DNA of 64,000 nucleotides from Amblyomma americanum (Eukaryota > Arthropoda > Arachnida > Ixodida > Ixodidae). Made by a program: the position numbers and the translations under genes. Below the pieces are notes generated by a model. It did no database searches. It worked only from the letters and a program-made list of their open reading frames with translations, and had not been told where the DNA came from. Shown one piece after another: positions 34,355 to 45,805 of this stretch. Location of the stretch: contig NC_135497.1 in assembly GCF_052857255.1 (NCBI RefSeq), positions 552,048,113 to 552,112,112 of the forward strand. Direction: 5' to 3'. How positions within the stretch are numbered: the stretch's first letter is position 1; every line of letters starts with the position of its first letter.

Positions 34355-35194
34355 TAAATGGCGCGTTGGCGTAGAGGTAGAGCATCCCCTTCACGCGCAA
34401 GAGGACCGGGATTCGAATCTCGGTGCCGTGCAATTCTCCACCGGGTTAAAAAAATCCGCGCGTCGATAGAATTACATAACCAAGCCTGGGGTGCGGCCTG
34501 AGCTCGGTGACCAGAACTGACAACGCACTCCCTGATCAGAACAGGATTTGGCCACCCTGGCTGGTACTTCCCCGCAACCTTTTTTGATCAAACCAATTAA
34601 CCCTCGGCCCTCAGTCCCCAGCGGCTGCGGAGCAACTGTCCAAGGCGGCGGTCAGACCTGTGACGCAGCGGAGGGTGCTAAAAATCTCTCACCCCGGAGA
34701 GGCCGCCATTAGAATCTGAACCTGGCAACGTTCAACGCTAGAATCTTGTCTAGTGAGGCTAGCCTAGCAGTGCTGTTAGAGTACCTAGCGGGCATAAAAA
34801 GGGATGCCATAAAGCTCAGTGAAGTTAGGGGGACCGGTGAGGTGTATACAGCACTAAAGGACAGGCACATACTGTGCTGTCGCGGATTAGCGGATAAACG
34901 AGAACTAGGTGTGAGATTCCTCATTAATCAGAATATAGCTGGCAACGTAGACGAGTTCTATAGTATTAACAATAGGGTGGAAGCTATCGTAATTAGGCTC
35001 AATAGGAGGTACAAGCCGATGGTGTTGCAGGCCTAAGCGTCTACATCCATCCATGATGACCTGGCCGTTGAAAGTTTCTATGAAGACGTGGAATCGGCAA
35101 TGAATAAAGTAAAGACAATACATGGTACTAATGGGCGACTTCAATGCAAAGGTGGGCAAGAAGCAGGCTGGCGACAAGACGGTAGGCGACTATA
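34355..35194 (+). mobile_element. RTE-type LINE, 5' part, with tRNA-like head
   Basis: The unit opens with a tRNA-like segment (GCGTTGGCGTAGAGGTAGAG as A box region, GGGATTCGAATCTCGGTGCC as B box). An untranslated GC-rich part follows, then an endonuclease reading. The coding reads NLATFNARILSSEASLAVLL, IKRDAIKLSEVRGTGEVYTA and ADKRELGVRFLINQNIAGNV. After a TAA come the fragments STSIHDDLAVESFYEDVESA and VLMGDFNAKVGKKQAGDKTV. This is RTE-clade APE endonuclease (SEVR and GDFNAKVG motifs). It stops at GDY, where the DNA transposon begins. A decayed RTE 3' piece is also seen at 57420-57690, but inside the transposon, so it is a different copy. Confidence 0.7.
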
Positions 35195-35344
35195 GACGCT
35201 TTACAGCGCGGAAGCATGGGCGCCGCCATATTTGGTCACGTGACCACTCTTCCATTGCTGGCCTTCTGACTCCGCTGCCTGCCTGTGCGGAAGCCTCATC
35301 TGCAAGCGCGTTTTACTGCGATAGTACTTATTTTTGCTCGCAAA

Positions 35345-35399
35345 ATGGATGCAGGATGGGTGGATGACACCAAGCTTTGGCCGAAGCTTCAGCGGCCGT
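35345..35399 (+). other. exon 1 of the SWIM-YqaJ gene
   Basis: Eighteen codons from ATG plus one base, followed by a consensus donor (T|GTAAGTGC). The phase matches the acceptor at 41090-41091 exactly. About 150 bp separate it from the left transposon end, leaving room for a short promoter (35195-35344). Confidence 0.6.
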
Positions 35400-35706
35400 G
35401 TAAGTGCGCTGTTTTTTTTGTATTTTAGGACTCTTTGCTCTTGTTTTTCTGTGAGCATTCACGCCACATCGCTTTGCTTGGTGACGATTGTATGCTCGCT
35501 GTCTGTCTTTTCCCGCTTTTCTAAAGCCAAAAACACTGCTTGGATTTCTGTCCTGGTGTGCTTATGACTGTTTTCGTGCGTGAGTTTAAAGCGAGAACTT
35601 CCCAGATTTGATTGCAGCACAAGTTAGTTGCGCAAAGTTGTACTTTTTGTGCAGCTGGCTCGTAACGGCCTCATTCTGCAAAAAATCCCCAACACCTGCG
35701 TACCAG

Positions 35707-36323
35707 TTGCTGACAAATAATGAAAACTAATTATTTGTGTCTGATCGGCCGCGTCAGGCATGCTGCGACCCGCCGCATATGTTTACGATGACTGAACGGC
35801 TGGTATTAGCTCCTGATGTTCGACTTTGCATGAAATCGAACTTTTACTCGCTTGCGGAAAGGGTTTCCGAATTTATGCTTTTTGTAGCGTGTCGCAAGGA
35901 GCGCGAGATTCAACGTGCACTCGTTTGCAAACAAGTTAGCACTTGAGAAAAGCTCTTTTGCGTTTAACCTACAGCTGCTGCATGGCATCGCGCGATCTAC
36001 TGTGGTAGCCTTGCGTACGATAAGCGAAGTTTCCAGCGTGGACAGTAAGCCAAAAATGGCAGTCGCTAGTAAAATGCGACGTAAAACTATCAGCACAAGT
36101 GACAATATTCCTCCCTGCATGCTTCTGCGCCAGTCATGTTAGATCAAAAAAGGTTGGAACTGTGGAGACATTTAAAAAGCAGTCCTTTTATTTTGGTTTT
36201 GCAAAGTAGAACATCAGGAGCTAATACCAGCCGTTCAACCATCGTAAACATATGCGGCGGGTCGCAGCATGACTGATGCGGCCGATCAGGCACAAATAAT
36301 TAGTTTTCATTATTTGTCAGCAA
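35707..36323. mobile_element. 617-bp inverted-repeat element (MITE-like) in intron 1
   Basis: The left arm 35707-35817 and right arm 36205-36323 are reverse complements over about 110 bp, for example TTGCTGACAAATAATGAAAA at the left edge and TTTTCATTATTTGTCAGCAA at the right. The roughly 390 bp between have no recognised domain. No target duplication is evident: the left flank ends GTACCAG and the right flank starts GGGCGTG. Confidence 0.65.
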
Positions 36324-36929
36324 GGGCGTGTGAACAGCATCGTGGCACGGTTGCTTGACAGCATGCGTTTGTTCATGCAGATAGCGGGATATCTTCAGAT
36401 CTACGTGGCATCGACCGCTCCAACAGACACCGCATGGATTGCACCTGCACCTTATTGCTGTTATGCTGACCTGGCTTCATATGACCCGTCCTGGCAACCC
36501 TCTTGGACCGTGGCTCCTTCGCAGAAGTTCAGCTCATCGCCTACGACATCACCATATCCTCTGGATATAAACGAACGCCAGCGGCCCGCGCCTTCCAGTG
36601 GGCGTGTGAACAGCATCGTGGCACGGTTGCTTGACAGCATGCGTTTGTTCATGCAGATAGCGGGATATCTTCAGATCTACGTGGCATCGACCGCTCCAAC
36701 AGACACCGCATGGATTGCACCTGCACCTTATTGCTGTTATGCTGACCTGGCTTCATATGACCCGTCCTGGCAACCCTCTTGGACCGTGGCTCCTTCGCAG
36801 AAGTTCAGCTCATCGCCTACATCACCATTTCCTCTGGATATAAACGAACGCCAGCGGCCCGCGCCTTCCTGTGGGCGTGCGAACAGCATCGTGGAACGGT
36901 TGCTTGACAGCATGCGTTTGTTCATGCAG
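36324..36929 (+). repeat. about 275-bp tandem repeat, two full units and a partial third
   Basis: Units start at about 36324, 36600 and 36873 with GGGCGTGTGAACAGCATCGT (the third has GGGCGTGCGAACAGC). Unit lengths are about 276 and 273, both multiples of three, so one reading frame stays open through all units and into the ORF1 downstream. Units 1 and 2 continue TTCATGCAG-ATAGCGGG, while unit 3 continues TTCATGCAG-GTTAGTAATG. They may be promoter-type monomers of the LINE 5' region. Confidence 0.75.
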
Positions 36930-36948
36930 GTTAGTAATGACGTTCCTA

Positions 36949-37991
36949 TGTTTGCAAAGAAATCTAGCAATGTTTGTCTTGTGCTGTTCCCACGCCCACA
37001 AGTGCTATTAGGTTTGCTTGTGCAGTCATTTGATGTGTGTGCTCAGCAGGTTCTGCAGTCGGGTGATGTCGAACTTAACCCTGGCCCTGGTACGCGTTCT
37101 AAGAACAGTGAAACGGATGACTCTGTACAGGAAAAGCTTAATGACGTGTTAACTTTATTACAGAACGTTAACTCACGCACTGCTAGAATGGAAACCGAAC
37201 AGTTACGCTTAATTGCTTCCATATCTGAAATAAAGGAAAATCAGGAATCTATGAAAAAGAATATCTCCGATATCGATGCCAGGCTGTCGGTAGTTGAACT
37301 TCAAGCTTCTGCTTCTGACGAAGCTCAACAAGAGATGCTGACCCTGCGCGAACTCGCTGATAACCTGATTAGCGAGAATGTCAAATTGCGGCTTAGTCAG
37401 TCACAGCTTGAAGACAGGCAGCGAAGAGACAATCTATTGTTTTTTGGCTTACGTGACAGTCCAACGGAAACATGGGAAGGAACGGAAGACAAGCTTTTGA
37501 GCGTTATCTCTAACTGCTTCAGTCCGGCGCTTATGAAGGATGCGTTTGAACGTACCCATAGGATTGGTACATTTACGGATGATAAATGTCGCCCGGTCAT
37601 CGTGAAGTTCTCCTCCTTTAAAACAAAGCAACAAATTCTATCCCAGTCAGCGAAACTTAAAGATGAAGGTATCACTGTAAGTGAAGATTACTCGTTGGAA
37701 ACGCGTCAGGCCAGGAAAAAGCTGCTTCAATTCGCTAAGGGTCAGGACTCATTTTACAAGCTTAGGCACAACAAACTGTACATTAAGAACAAATGCTACA
37801 GTTATAACCCTGCTCGCGACTGCGTTTTCATGGAGGCTAATCTTCGGGCATCAGCAACTTCTCTTGATAGTAACTCAAGTCACGGTATCGCTGCTTCATC
37901 ACATGCTGAGCCGACTGATCGATTGTCTCCTTCGCCAGTCCACAATCAGCAGTCAAATGACGGTACATCTGGCTCGACCTACGCGCCGTAG
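36949..37991 (+). CDS. LINE ORF1 with N-terminal 2A-like motif
   Basis: The likely start ATG at 36949 opens MFAKKSSNVCLVLF and a hydrophobic stretch, followed by the 2A-like motif at 37062-37088 ending DVELNPGP, where ribosome skipping would release the first 47 or so residues. Then comes a long coiled coil (about residues 60-150, LTLLQNVNSRTARMETEQLR onward) and an RNA-binding-like region with RRDNLLFFGLRDSP and RTHRIG (L1 ORF1/transposase_22-like). A tail rich in Ser follows. ORF1 proteins coat LINE RNA. The frame is uninterrupted and also open upstream through the tandem repeat to 36330, so a longer N-terminus cannot be excluded. Confidence 0.8.
37062..37088 (+). promoter_or_regulatory. 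2A-like ribosome-skipping motif
   Basis: Codes G-D-V-E-L-N-P-G-P in the ORF1 frame, fitting the D-V/I-E-x-N-P-G-P consensus. The same kind of N-terminal 2A is known from CR1/STR-type non-LTR elements. Confidence 0.8.
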
Positions 37992-38015
37992 GGCTGCGCG
38001 AGGGGCAGTGGGCCA

Positions 38016-40723
38016 GTGTCCGATACTGGCAACTCGCTTTCTTTTCTTTTTTCCAACATACGAAGCTTACTACCCAAGCGCGATGAACTTAATCCTATCA
38101 TTGATTCGTGTGATGCTGATGTCGTCTTACTAACCGAAACATGGCTTTCTTCCAAGATAGCGGACATTGAACTATTTGACTGCAAAAAACGCTATAACGT
38201 GTTTAGATCTGACAGAAGTGAGAGATCTGGAGGAGGTGTTTTAATAGCTGTCGCGGATAATTTTGTAGCATCGCCTATTAATATTCCAACTAGCCTGGAA
38301 CTGGTTTGGGTGGAACTTAGTGTACGTTTTAAGAGAATGATTTTGGGTATATGTTACCGTCCCCCGTCCTCGAGCCATACATTCGTTGATGAATTGCATG
38401 ATTCCCTTAACATGATCACTGTACGATTTCCGAGTACACCTATTGTCTTAGCTGGTGACTTTAACTACCCTAGTATCGTGTGGACTAGTACATCACCTTA
38501 TCTCAGCTCTTTTTCTACGTAGTGTAAAAAGTTTTTGTCAACTTGTATGGATTTCAATCTTTCGCAGTTAGTCTCTAAACCTACTCGAACTACTTTATCC
38601 TCATCGAATGTTTTAGATCTTGTTCTAACTAACGTGCCTGATCATATCCCTTCGATTTTTTACCTACCTGGTCTTAGTGATCATTCTTTGCTGCATTTTG
38701 ATGTACAAATTCCTGTATCTATCCGAGTTAGTGAGACTAAACACATTAGAGATTATAAACGGGCTGACTTTAATGCTATTAACTGCGAACTAGCTGGTTT
38801 TTTGGATGATTACTTACCAGGCTTTTCACAGCGTTCTCTTTACGCTAACTGGGATTTGTTCAAGGATATCGTTGAACATCTCATTAACACTTTTGTACCA
38901 TTAGGATCTTTGAAGTGCGATCGGGAATCACCTTGGTTTAATAATGTTTTAAAAAGACTCTCCAATAAAAAGAAGCGCCTGTTCCGCTCTGCGAAGTTGT
39001 TGAATTCTAAACAACGATGGGAGGCCTACTTTTCCGCAGCTGCAGAGTACAAAGGTGCGCTAAAAAACGCAAAGGACACATTTTTTAACCACACACTGCC
39101 TGCTATGCTGGTCAATAATCCAAAACAATTTTGGAATGTAGTTAACAAGAAAGACCCTTCCACAATACTACTTACTTCTTCTGATGGTGTTGCCTTTCCT
39201 CCATACGAATGTGCTTCTGTTCTAAACAATATATTTGCTGCGGCATTTTCTACCAACGTTTCTCTTGTTCATCGCGTGTGCCCTGTTTTTGATGCTGTTC
39301 CTATGGATCCAGTTATATTCGACGCGTCAGGCATCCAGTGCATCATAGAAAATCTTAAGGTTTCCTCTTCCTGCGGTGTTGACAACATTAATTCGAAGTT
39401 TTTAAATAATACAAAGTACTATTGTTCCATAATTCTTACTAAATTGTTTGAGCAGTCTCTTGCAACAGGTTGTATTCCCAATGATTGGAAAATTGGGAAG
39501 GTGATTCCAATGTATAAGTCCGGAAGTAAACATTCTCCTGATAACTTTAGACCTATATCACTCACTAGTATTCCGTGCAAGATCATGGAACACGTCATAT
39601 ATTCTCATCTCTTTTTTAGAATCTAACTCCTTTTTCAGCATTGCCCAGCATGGTTTTCGTAAGTCTTTTTCATGCGAAACTCAGCTAATATGTTTCACAC
39701 ATGACCTTCATTGCATCCTTGACCACGGGTCTCAGGCAGATTGCATATTTTTGGACTTCTCGAAAGCATTTGACACTGTTTCACATGAGCTTCTCTTTCT
39801 TAAATTAAGCAATCTTAACATAGACCCTAATGTCCTTGCATGGCTACAATGCTTTCTTTCTAACCGTTCACAGTTCGTAACAGCGAACAATATAAACTCT
39901 CATTCTTTGCCTGTCCGTTCCGTATTATAAATGCTAATGATGCTAAATGATGCAAATTAAAGATGCTAATGATGTCTCTTGTCTTCAATCCGATATTAAC
40001 AAGGTTCTTGACTGGTGTTTTACTTGGAACATGCAACTAAACATTAATAAGTGTAAACATGTACGCATTTCTCGTCTCTTTAATGCCCCTTCTTCTTATC
40101 ACATTAACAACGTGTCGCTCGAAACCGTGTCATGTTATAAATATCTGGGTGTTTACGTTTCTTGTAACCTGTCTTGGAAAGCTCACGTTGAATACATAAT
40201 AAATAACGCTGATCGCATGCTTGGGTACCTTCGCAGAAATTTCTCACGTTCATCTACTTCAATAAAATTATTACTTTATAAAACATTGGTTCGGTCCAAG
40301 TTAGAATATGCTGCATCTGTCTGGAGCCCTGGCATCGATTCACTCGTTTCAGATTTGGAAGCTGTACAGAACCGCGCATGCCGTTTCATTCTTTCTAATT
40401 ATCACCGAACAAGCAGTGTAACCGCCATGAAATCAAGTTTGTCCCTACCACTTCTTTCCCACCGCAGATCAATAGCCTCATTGTGTCTCTTTCATAAAAT
40501 TTACCACAACAGCTTTCTCAATCCTAAGTTACTGTCTAGACCATGTTACATATCAGCACGCGTTGATCACCGTCATAAAGTTGGAATCCCATCTTGTCAC
40601 ACCAAATGTTTTCATGACTCATTCATACCCCGAACTTGTGTCAGCTGGAAACACCTTCCCCACGACATCGCAGGTATTTCCGATAACAATGCATTTCGTA
40701 AAGTCCTTAATGTTTCTTTCTGA
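38016..40723 (+). pseudogene. LINE ORF2 (endonuclease and RT), broken and missing the RT core
   Basis: The APE endonuclease is well preserved: FSNIRSLLPKRDELNP, VVLLTETWLSS, RSDRSERSGGGVLIAV, VLAGDFNYP. A TAG at 38520-38522 interrupts, then NVLDLVLTNVPDHIP and GLSDHSLLHFDV continue in the same frame. RT follows with DWKIGKVIPMYKSGS, DNFRPISLTSIPCKIMEHVI, a frameshift near 39615, then IAQHGFRKSFSCETQL and CIFLDFSKAFDTVSHELL. Immediately after SLPVRS the GVPQGS block and the FADD catalytic block are missing; coding resumes at QIKDANDVSCLQSDINKVLD (39950) and runs to the end. The 3' UTR ends in ATAAATAAATAAATAAG (about 40937-40957). Jockey/CR1-type, inactive. Confidence 0.85.
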
Positions 40724-41091
40724 GTATGTGTCGTTTATTACTGTATAAAAATTGCCTTTTTACTGTCTACACACTGTTTTAATATATCCCCACTGCATTC
40801 TAATCTTATTGCCTTCCTGTGTTTTCACTTTTTATGTATTCCTGGTTTATTTTTGTTTTCCCTCCTTGTTGTTGCTGTTTAGGCTGCATTTTTATGTATT
40901 CCCACTCCCCTCTGTAATGCCTTCGGGCCCTGAGGGTACAATAAATAAATAAATAAGTGTATTATGCAGAACCTTACTAGATTTCTTGGCATCCAACTTT
41001 CAGCATGGGGACAAAGTTTTATTACCACAAAACTAGCTACATAAATAGCACACATGATGACATACTGTACTGATATCATTCTTTATTTCAG
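40724..41091 (+). other. LINE 3' UTR and remaining intron 1
   Basis: 40724-40957 is the LINE 3' UTR with its ATAA repeat tail; 40958-41091 is host-transposon intron ending in the acceptor TTCTTTATTTCAG. Confidence 0.6.
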
Positions 41092-41660
41092 TTGTCTACA
41101 ACTACATGGTTGAAATGCCTGACACAGATGGCAAACCATCCCTCAACTACAGAGGATTTGCTGCAGGCAGCAACCTGCTTGACAGTGGCCATGTTGGCGT
41201 GGCACTGTACCAGCAGAAAAATGGCGTGAAGTGCATCAAGGCAAACATCAGGTCGTCGCAAACAGTGAGCAGGACGTACCAAACACAAATAAATTTTGGA
41301 CAACCTTTCTCAGCAAGTTGCACATGCAAAGCGGGGCTAAGTGAGCGGTGCAGCCATATTTGTGCACTGCTCATGAAGGTTGTCGAGGCAACATCCAAGG
41401 GGCTCGCCGGACAGTCATCAACTGACAAAGCGTGTGCATGAAATGCGGCAACAGCGAAGAATGTCACCCCAGCAACAATGGAGGTAGTTTATTGCCATAA
41501 GAAAACACAATCGAAGACGCAGCAGTTTTTATCTGAAAAGGAGATGCTCCTTCACTTCGAAAAATGCCCTCTCGACGTCAGCAAGCTTCAGAACACCATG
41601 CTACACACTGTTCTGAAGCCACGCAGGAAACTACCCGCAGGTGGTGATGAAGATGGCCGT
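41092..41660 (+). other. SWIM-domain exon
   Basis: Acceptor CTTTATTTCAG, then VYNYMVEMPDTDGKP, NYRGFAAGSNLLDSGHVG and the SWIM motif CTCKAGLSERCSHICALLMK (C-x-C ... C-x-H, nt about 41328-41375). TGA at 41439 interrupts after STDKACA, where Trp is plausible (TGG to TGA). The same frame continues open through SEKEMLLHFEKCPLDVSKLQ to a donor at GTATGT (41661) or GTAAGA (41665). Confidence 0.7.
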
Positions 41661-42347
41661 GTATGTAAGAACATTATTTCCTGATGTTGCGCACGGCTGA
41701 CTCAACTAAGTGAGTCGAGCAGGCATAGAGGCTATCATTACGTGCAAGTAAGATTGCCATCTGGGTTTTGTTGTTGCATGAGTGTACATTTTGTTCATTT
41801 AAATGTAGTCAGTTTATATAAAGACATTATGCATAAAGATTTGCTCTTGCAATGTTCAAAACTGCAGAAATGCAAGTGACATGTGCTTGTGGTTGAACCA
41901 TCCCAATATACTGGCAGTAATGCTTAACTAGTAATTTGCATTACAGCAGAGCGTGCATCTCGACATTGGAACGTGGTATAGCATCAACAAGACCTCTTTC
42001 ATACTCATTTACGCAATCTCAGCTGTTCACCATGAACTGCTGAATATGATAGTGCCTGAACTACAGGACCTCCTATCAAGTTGTGACAGTTTTTTGTGCG
42101 ATGATCTCACAAGGTTACTCTTAGCACCTGTGCATAGTTCCTAAGTTCTAGGTGCACCGAGAAACAGCTATTGCTGATGCTGCAGCAGGCTTGATTTTTT
42201 GCAACGGCTTTTGATTGTAAATTACACCTACACATGGCCCTACATTGCATAGTGACTGAGTGATTTTCAGGTTTTAGCCACCATAAGCCTGTTTCGAGTA
42301 TGCACAAGAAGTCGTTAAATTAAGCAGACCCTTCTTGTACTCCACAG

Positions 42348-42606
42348 TTCTCCAGCAAGAGCATGGCCAGCATGACTGCAAGCGGCTGTGCCAGTTATGC
42401 CAAGATTTCTTCGTCACCAATGTGCTGCTGTCTCCTGAGCAGGCTGCAACACTGGCAAACCACCCTCAGGGAAGTGCAGCATGGCACAAAGAACGTTTCT
42501 TGAGGATAACTGCCAGTGAGACCCGTAGCATTCCCATCAAAGCTGTCCCTGAGAAGTGGGTATCAAAGCACATACACCCAAGCTTCTATGGTAATGCCAG
42601 CACACG
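42348..42606 (+). other. YqaJ N-terminal exon
   Basis: After TACTCCACAG the frame reads LQQEHGQHDCKRLCQLCQDF and continues to HPQGSAAWHKERFLRITASE, the QGSxxWHxxRxxxITAS signature that opens YqaJ domains. It ends NASTR at donor CG|GTAAGG. A second AG six bases into the exon (42354-42355) is an alternative acceptor; I cannot choose between them. Confidence 0.75.
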
Positions 42607-42754
42607 GTAAGGAGCCAAATATCTCACTGACTACAGCCTTTGGTGTTGTGCCTCAGTTGCTCTGCATGGCATGCTGAAGTTTACACCTTGGATTCGAAAA
42701 TGCTATGGCAAGTTTTATAGTACAAGAACTATTGCTAAATACTGTTTTGCATGT

Positions 42755-42914
42755 TTGGTTTGGTTTGGTTTATTGGGGTTTAACGTCCCAAAGCGACTCA
42801 GGCTATGAGGGACGCCGCAGTGAAGGGCTCCGGAAATATCGACCACCTGGGGTTCTTTAACGTGCACTGACATCGCACAGTACACGGGCCACTAGAATTT
42901 CGCCTCCATCGAAA
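42755..42914 (-). mobile_element. 5'-truncated Ruka-like SINE with 10-bp target duplication
   Basis: The minus strand carries the SINE body (TCCATCGAAATTTTG edge excluded; GTGCACGTTAAAGAACCCCA, CAGGTGGTCGATATTTCCGG, GGGACGTTAAACCCCAATAA) and lacks the tRNA head. Direct repeat TTTTGCATGT at 42745-42754 and 42915-42924. It lies 15 bp from the LTR element that starts at 42930. Confidence 0.8.
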
Positions 42915-42929
42915 TTTTGCATGTGATGC

Positions 42930-43509
42930 TGTGGAGAACCTGTTTCCCCCCTCCGTTTCGATGCGGCCCATCTTCATCGTCGGCCGTCGGGACGGACAGC
43001 CCCCGGCTGGGCGAGGAGGGAAGTCTCCCTCATGGGGGAAAGGGAACGGCGACGGGAGCGCCACCTCGTAGGTTACGCGGAATTCTGCGGAACCGGAGAG
43101 AGGCTCTTTTCGGGATCCGGCCAGCGTGGTGAGCGGTTGGAGCCGCACGCACTCGTCACCTTCCGCGGCAGGCGCACGGGAATCCGTTGTGCCTTGCCGC
43201 TGGACTTCTGGTTCCAGGCAGCGAAGCGAGCGCAGCAAACGCGCGCTCTGACCGCCTTCCCCAGCAAATGCTAGGGAATGGATTTGCCCCAAGAATGCAG
43301 CGCGCACGGCAAAAACCCGGCCGCCATTATCGGCGCATACAAACGTTCGCCGCCGATACCTCCGAAGTCGCGCCCCTGCCCCAGCCGGTAAGTCGGAAGT
43401 CCTTCTTACGTAGCCTTCTATTTCCGAGGAATGCCTCGTTGATGTTTTGTAGCTAGCTGGCCCACTCTGTGTATTAATTGCAAGTGTAATAAATAGCATA
43501 TGAGTGTTA
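42930..43509 (+). repeat. left part of the split 5' LTR
   Basis: Matches 55111-55687 closely, from TGTGGAGAACCTGTTTCCCC to AAATAGCATATGAGTGTTA. It ends where the Harbinger-like element begins. The long minus frame at 42798-43499 crosses SINE and LTR and is not a gene. Confidence 0.85.
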
Positions 43510-43611
43510 GGGCCGTTGTACGATCGTTTCGGAGCGCCTTCCGCCTCGTCCGCTTGGTCAACTTCAACTTTCTGGCGGACGAGCGCATCCGGCCGGGGAC
43601 CGGATTGCAGC

Positions 43612-43700
43612 TATTGGCTGCTTTTCCCGTGACGTCAGTGACGTCTCGAGCCCCTCCGCCTCGGTTCTGCCCTGCCGGGGCAAGATGGCCATCCGTCGAC
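43612..43700 (+). promoter_or_regulatory. promoter-like motif cluster
   Basis: Within 90 bp of GC-rich DNA: ATTGG (inverted CCAAT), CGTGACGTCAGTGACGTC (two CRE-type TGACGTC units) and CAAGATGGCCATCC (YY1-type, which often overlaps start sites). This looks like a TATA-less housekeeping promoter, about 110 bp inside the element's left end. The downstream ATG in AAGATGGCC gives only about 17 codons. Confidence 0.4.
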
Positions 43701-45805
43701 TGAACTGGGGAGCGCGGCCTGGGCAGTGGCAGTGATGTCGCGAAGCGTATTATATTGTACACATCTTGATGTTACCAGTGTTCAGAGCGACTGCAAACTT
43801 CGCCGCGTTCCGCAGTGGCGAGCGATAGTTCCACTAGTTGAATTCTGTAATCATCTACGCTGACGGAGTTGACAGAGCGCCGCTTCAAACCGATGCAAGG
43901 CCTGTGCAGTGGCTGTGTCACGAAGTGTTTATTTCGAGCTGTTTGTGGTTGTTGTAAGCGTTTGTAATTCCTGCGAGGATCATCACGGACAGCGGCGAGT
44001 CACGGTGAATTTCTTGTGCGTGCATGAGCTGCATAGCACAATGACAAGTGTCCGCGTAGTGAACGTGATTGCGATCGGAGCGAGTGCTTTTACGTCAAGG
44101 CAGAGAAATGTGTGCCTGCGAAAGCTGACGATGGATGCTGTGCTTTCCGAATGCTGAAATGATCGTGGCGTTGCGCAGCTAGTCGCATTCGTTGCGATGG
44201 TTGCAGTGATCGCTACCACACTACGTTATTTCTGCTACGTATCCATTACCATTTTGATCGCGATTCGTGCGGGCGCTGTGCTCGAGTACTGCCGTGTGTG
44301 CGACGTGACACGATCTTTGCTGCACGGCCGCCGGACTGTTTTCCGCGGCGACAAAAGCAACGCTGCCATCCTTTTGCGTCTTGGCGCTCCATTCAATACA
44401 TTTTGTGATTATGGGTGCTCGGGTTACGAGTGGCCGGCGGCACTGTGTGACTTGTGTGAAAACATTGGTGTGCAGTGCAGATGTATCTTCGGGGGCGTCA
44501 TTTCTTTTTATTTCCTGCCGGCTGTGCAGATATTTGTCTGCAATAAATATTTGCGCGATGAATGGGTGACTGAACACTTCCTCTAGCCATTTCGGTTTAG
44601 GTTGTGACATGGTATTACGCGATTACGAACAAGAATCATTGCCGCATTTAAATCACGGCTAGTTCACAGTGTAGAATCTCTCATATGTGTTAATTCATGA
44701 GTCTACTTTTCAATGAGCATTCTACTCTGTTATGCAAAAAAAAATAACTGGCAGCAACTTATGGGGTAAAAATTGTCCACAGAACAAGTTGTGCATAACA
44801 AGTCTTGAAAAAGAATATATATATATTAAGAAAATATTTCCCCATTGCTTTTTTTACCTTTTTGCTTTGACAAATTCTTGGCAATGTGAAGTCGAAGTGG
44901 GATCTTGGTTTCCACTGTAATCGGAAAAATTCGGTGACCTTGAAGCGCCTCATGAACCGTGACAGTTTGTTGTTGATTTTACTCACGGTCCCTTTCGATC
45001 GGGAGATCAGCGGTACGAAAGTGGATGTGTGCACAATGCTATTGTTGCAGAGCAGCTCGTGAACTCTGCTTTGCTGGTGTTAAGTGGTTATTCACCAGCA
45101 CTCCCTGGGACAGCCGCACCAGTTTGTTTAACAACACAGTTTCGAAGCCTTGAGAAGGTGATGTCAGAATGCACATGCACCTTGCTACCTTCATTTGCCT
45201 GTGACTGCGTGCTACGGACATGATTACTTGTCTGCTGAGTGACGGCGATGGCGAGCACAATCAGCTGTGTATCGACAGTGTAGAACGCTTCCAAGATTTC
45301 CTTAATCCTCCTTACATTTTACACTAACAAAAGTTTATTTGCTGACATATAGACGCATATTTGCACCTTCCCTAGTGATCGGCTAGGTTGTCTGGCCCAA
45401 TTATCCTTTCACATTTGTGTGATCACGACAGTACCATTCCTGCACAGATTCAAAGCTACAATAACAAAGCTTATTTCAGTTCTTTGAAATGTGCTAAGCA
45501 TTGTTGTATGGTGGTTGGTTCTGCAATACCGACGTTGCCCTGTTTCTGAGAGTCCTGTAGTATCAATGGAACCACTGATGAAAGCAGCTGTTGCTGCTTG
45601 CATTAGCAGATTCCCTGCTTTGCACCGGTGCCTAGTTCTGTTCTTGCCCGCTGCGCATGCCTGAATCAGGAGTGTTGCATTTTTCTTTTCTTCTGCGGTG
45701 TACTCAGTATAAAGAGTGCTAACCTAGAATTGCGGGCTGCGGGTAGGCATACGTGAGGTTATAATATAAGCAAGCGATTCTGTTGTTTTAATTTTAAGCA
45801 GGTTA

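Noticed and set aside
36324..36929. CRISPR-like array from the regular repeat
   Set aside because: Units of about 275 bp are contiguous with no spacers, in a eukaryotic context.
42798..43499. A 233-codon minus frame
   Set aside because: It crosses a SINE, the element boundary and the antisense strand of an LTR; the same frame recurs antisense in the other LTR.
44197..44610. Overlapping 129-codon frames on both strands
   Set aside because: Neither has a recognisable domain or splice context; openness on both strands suggests composition.
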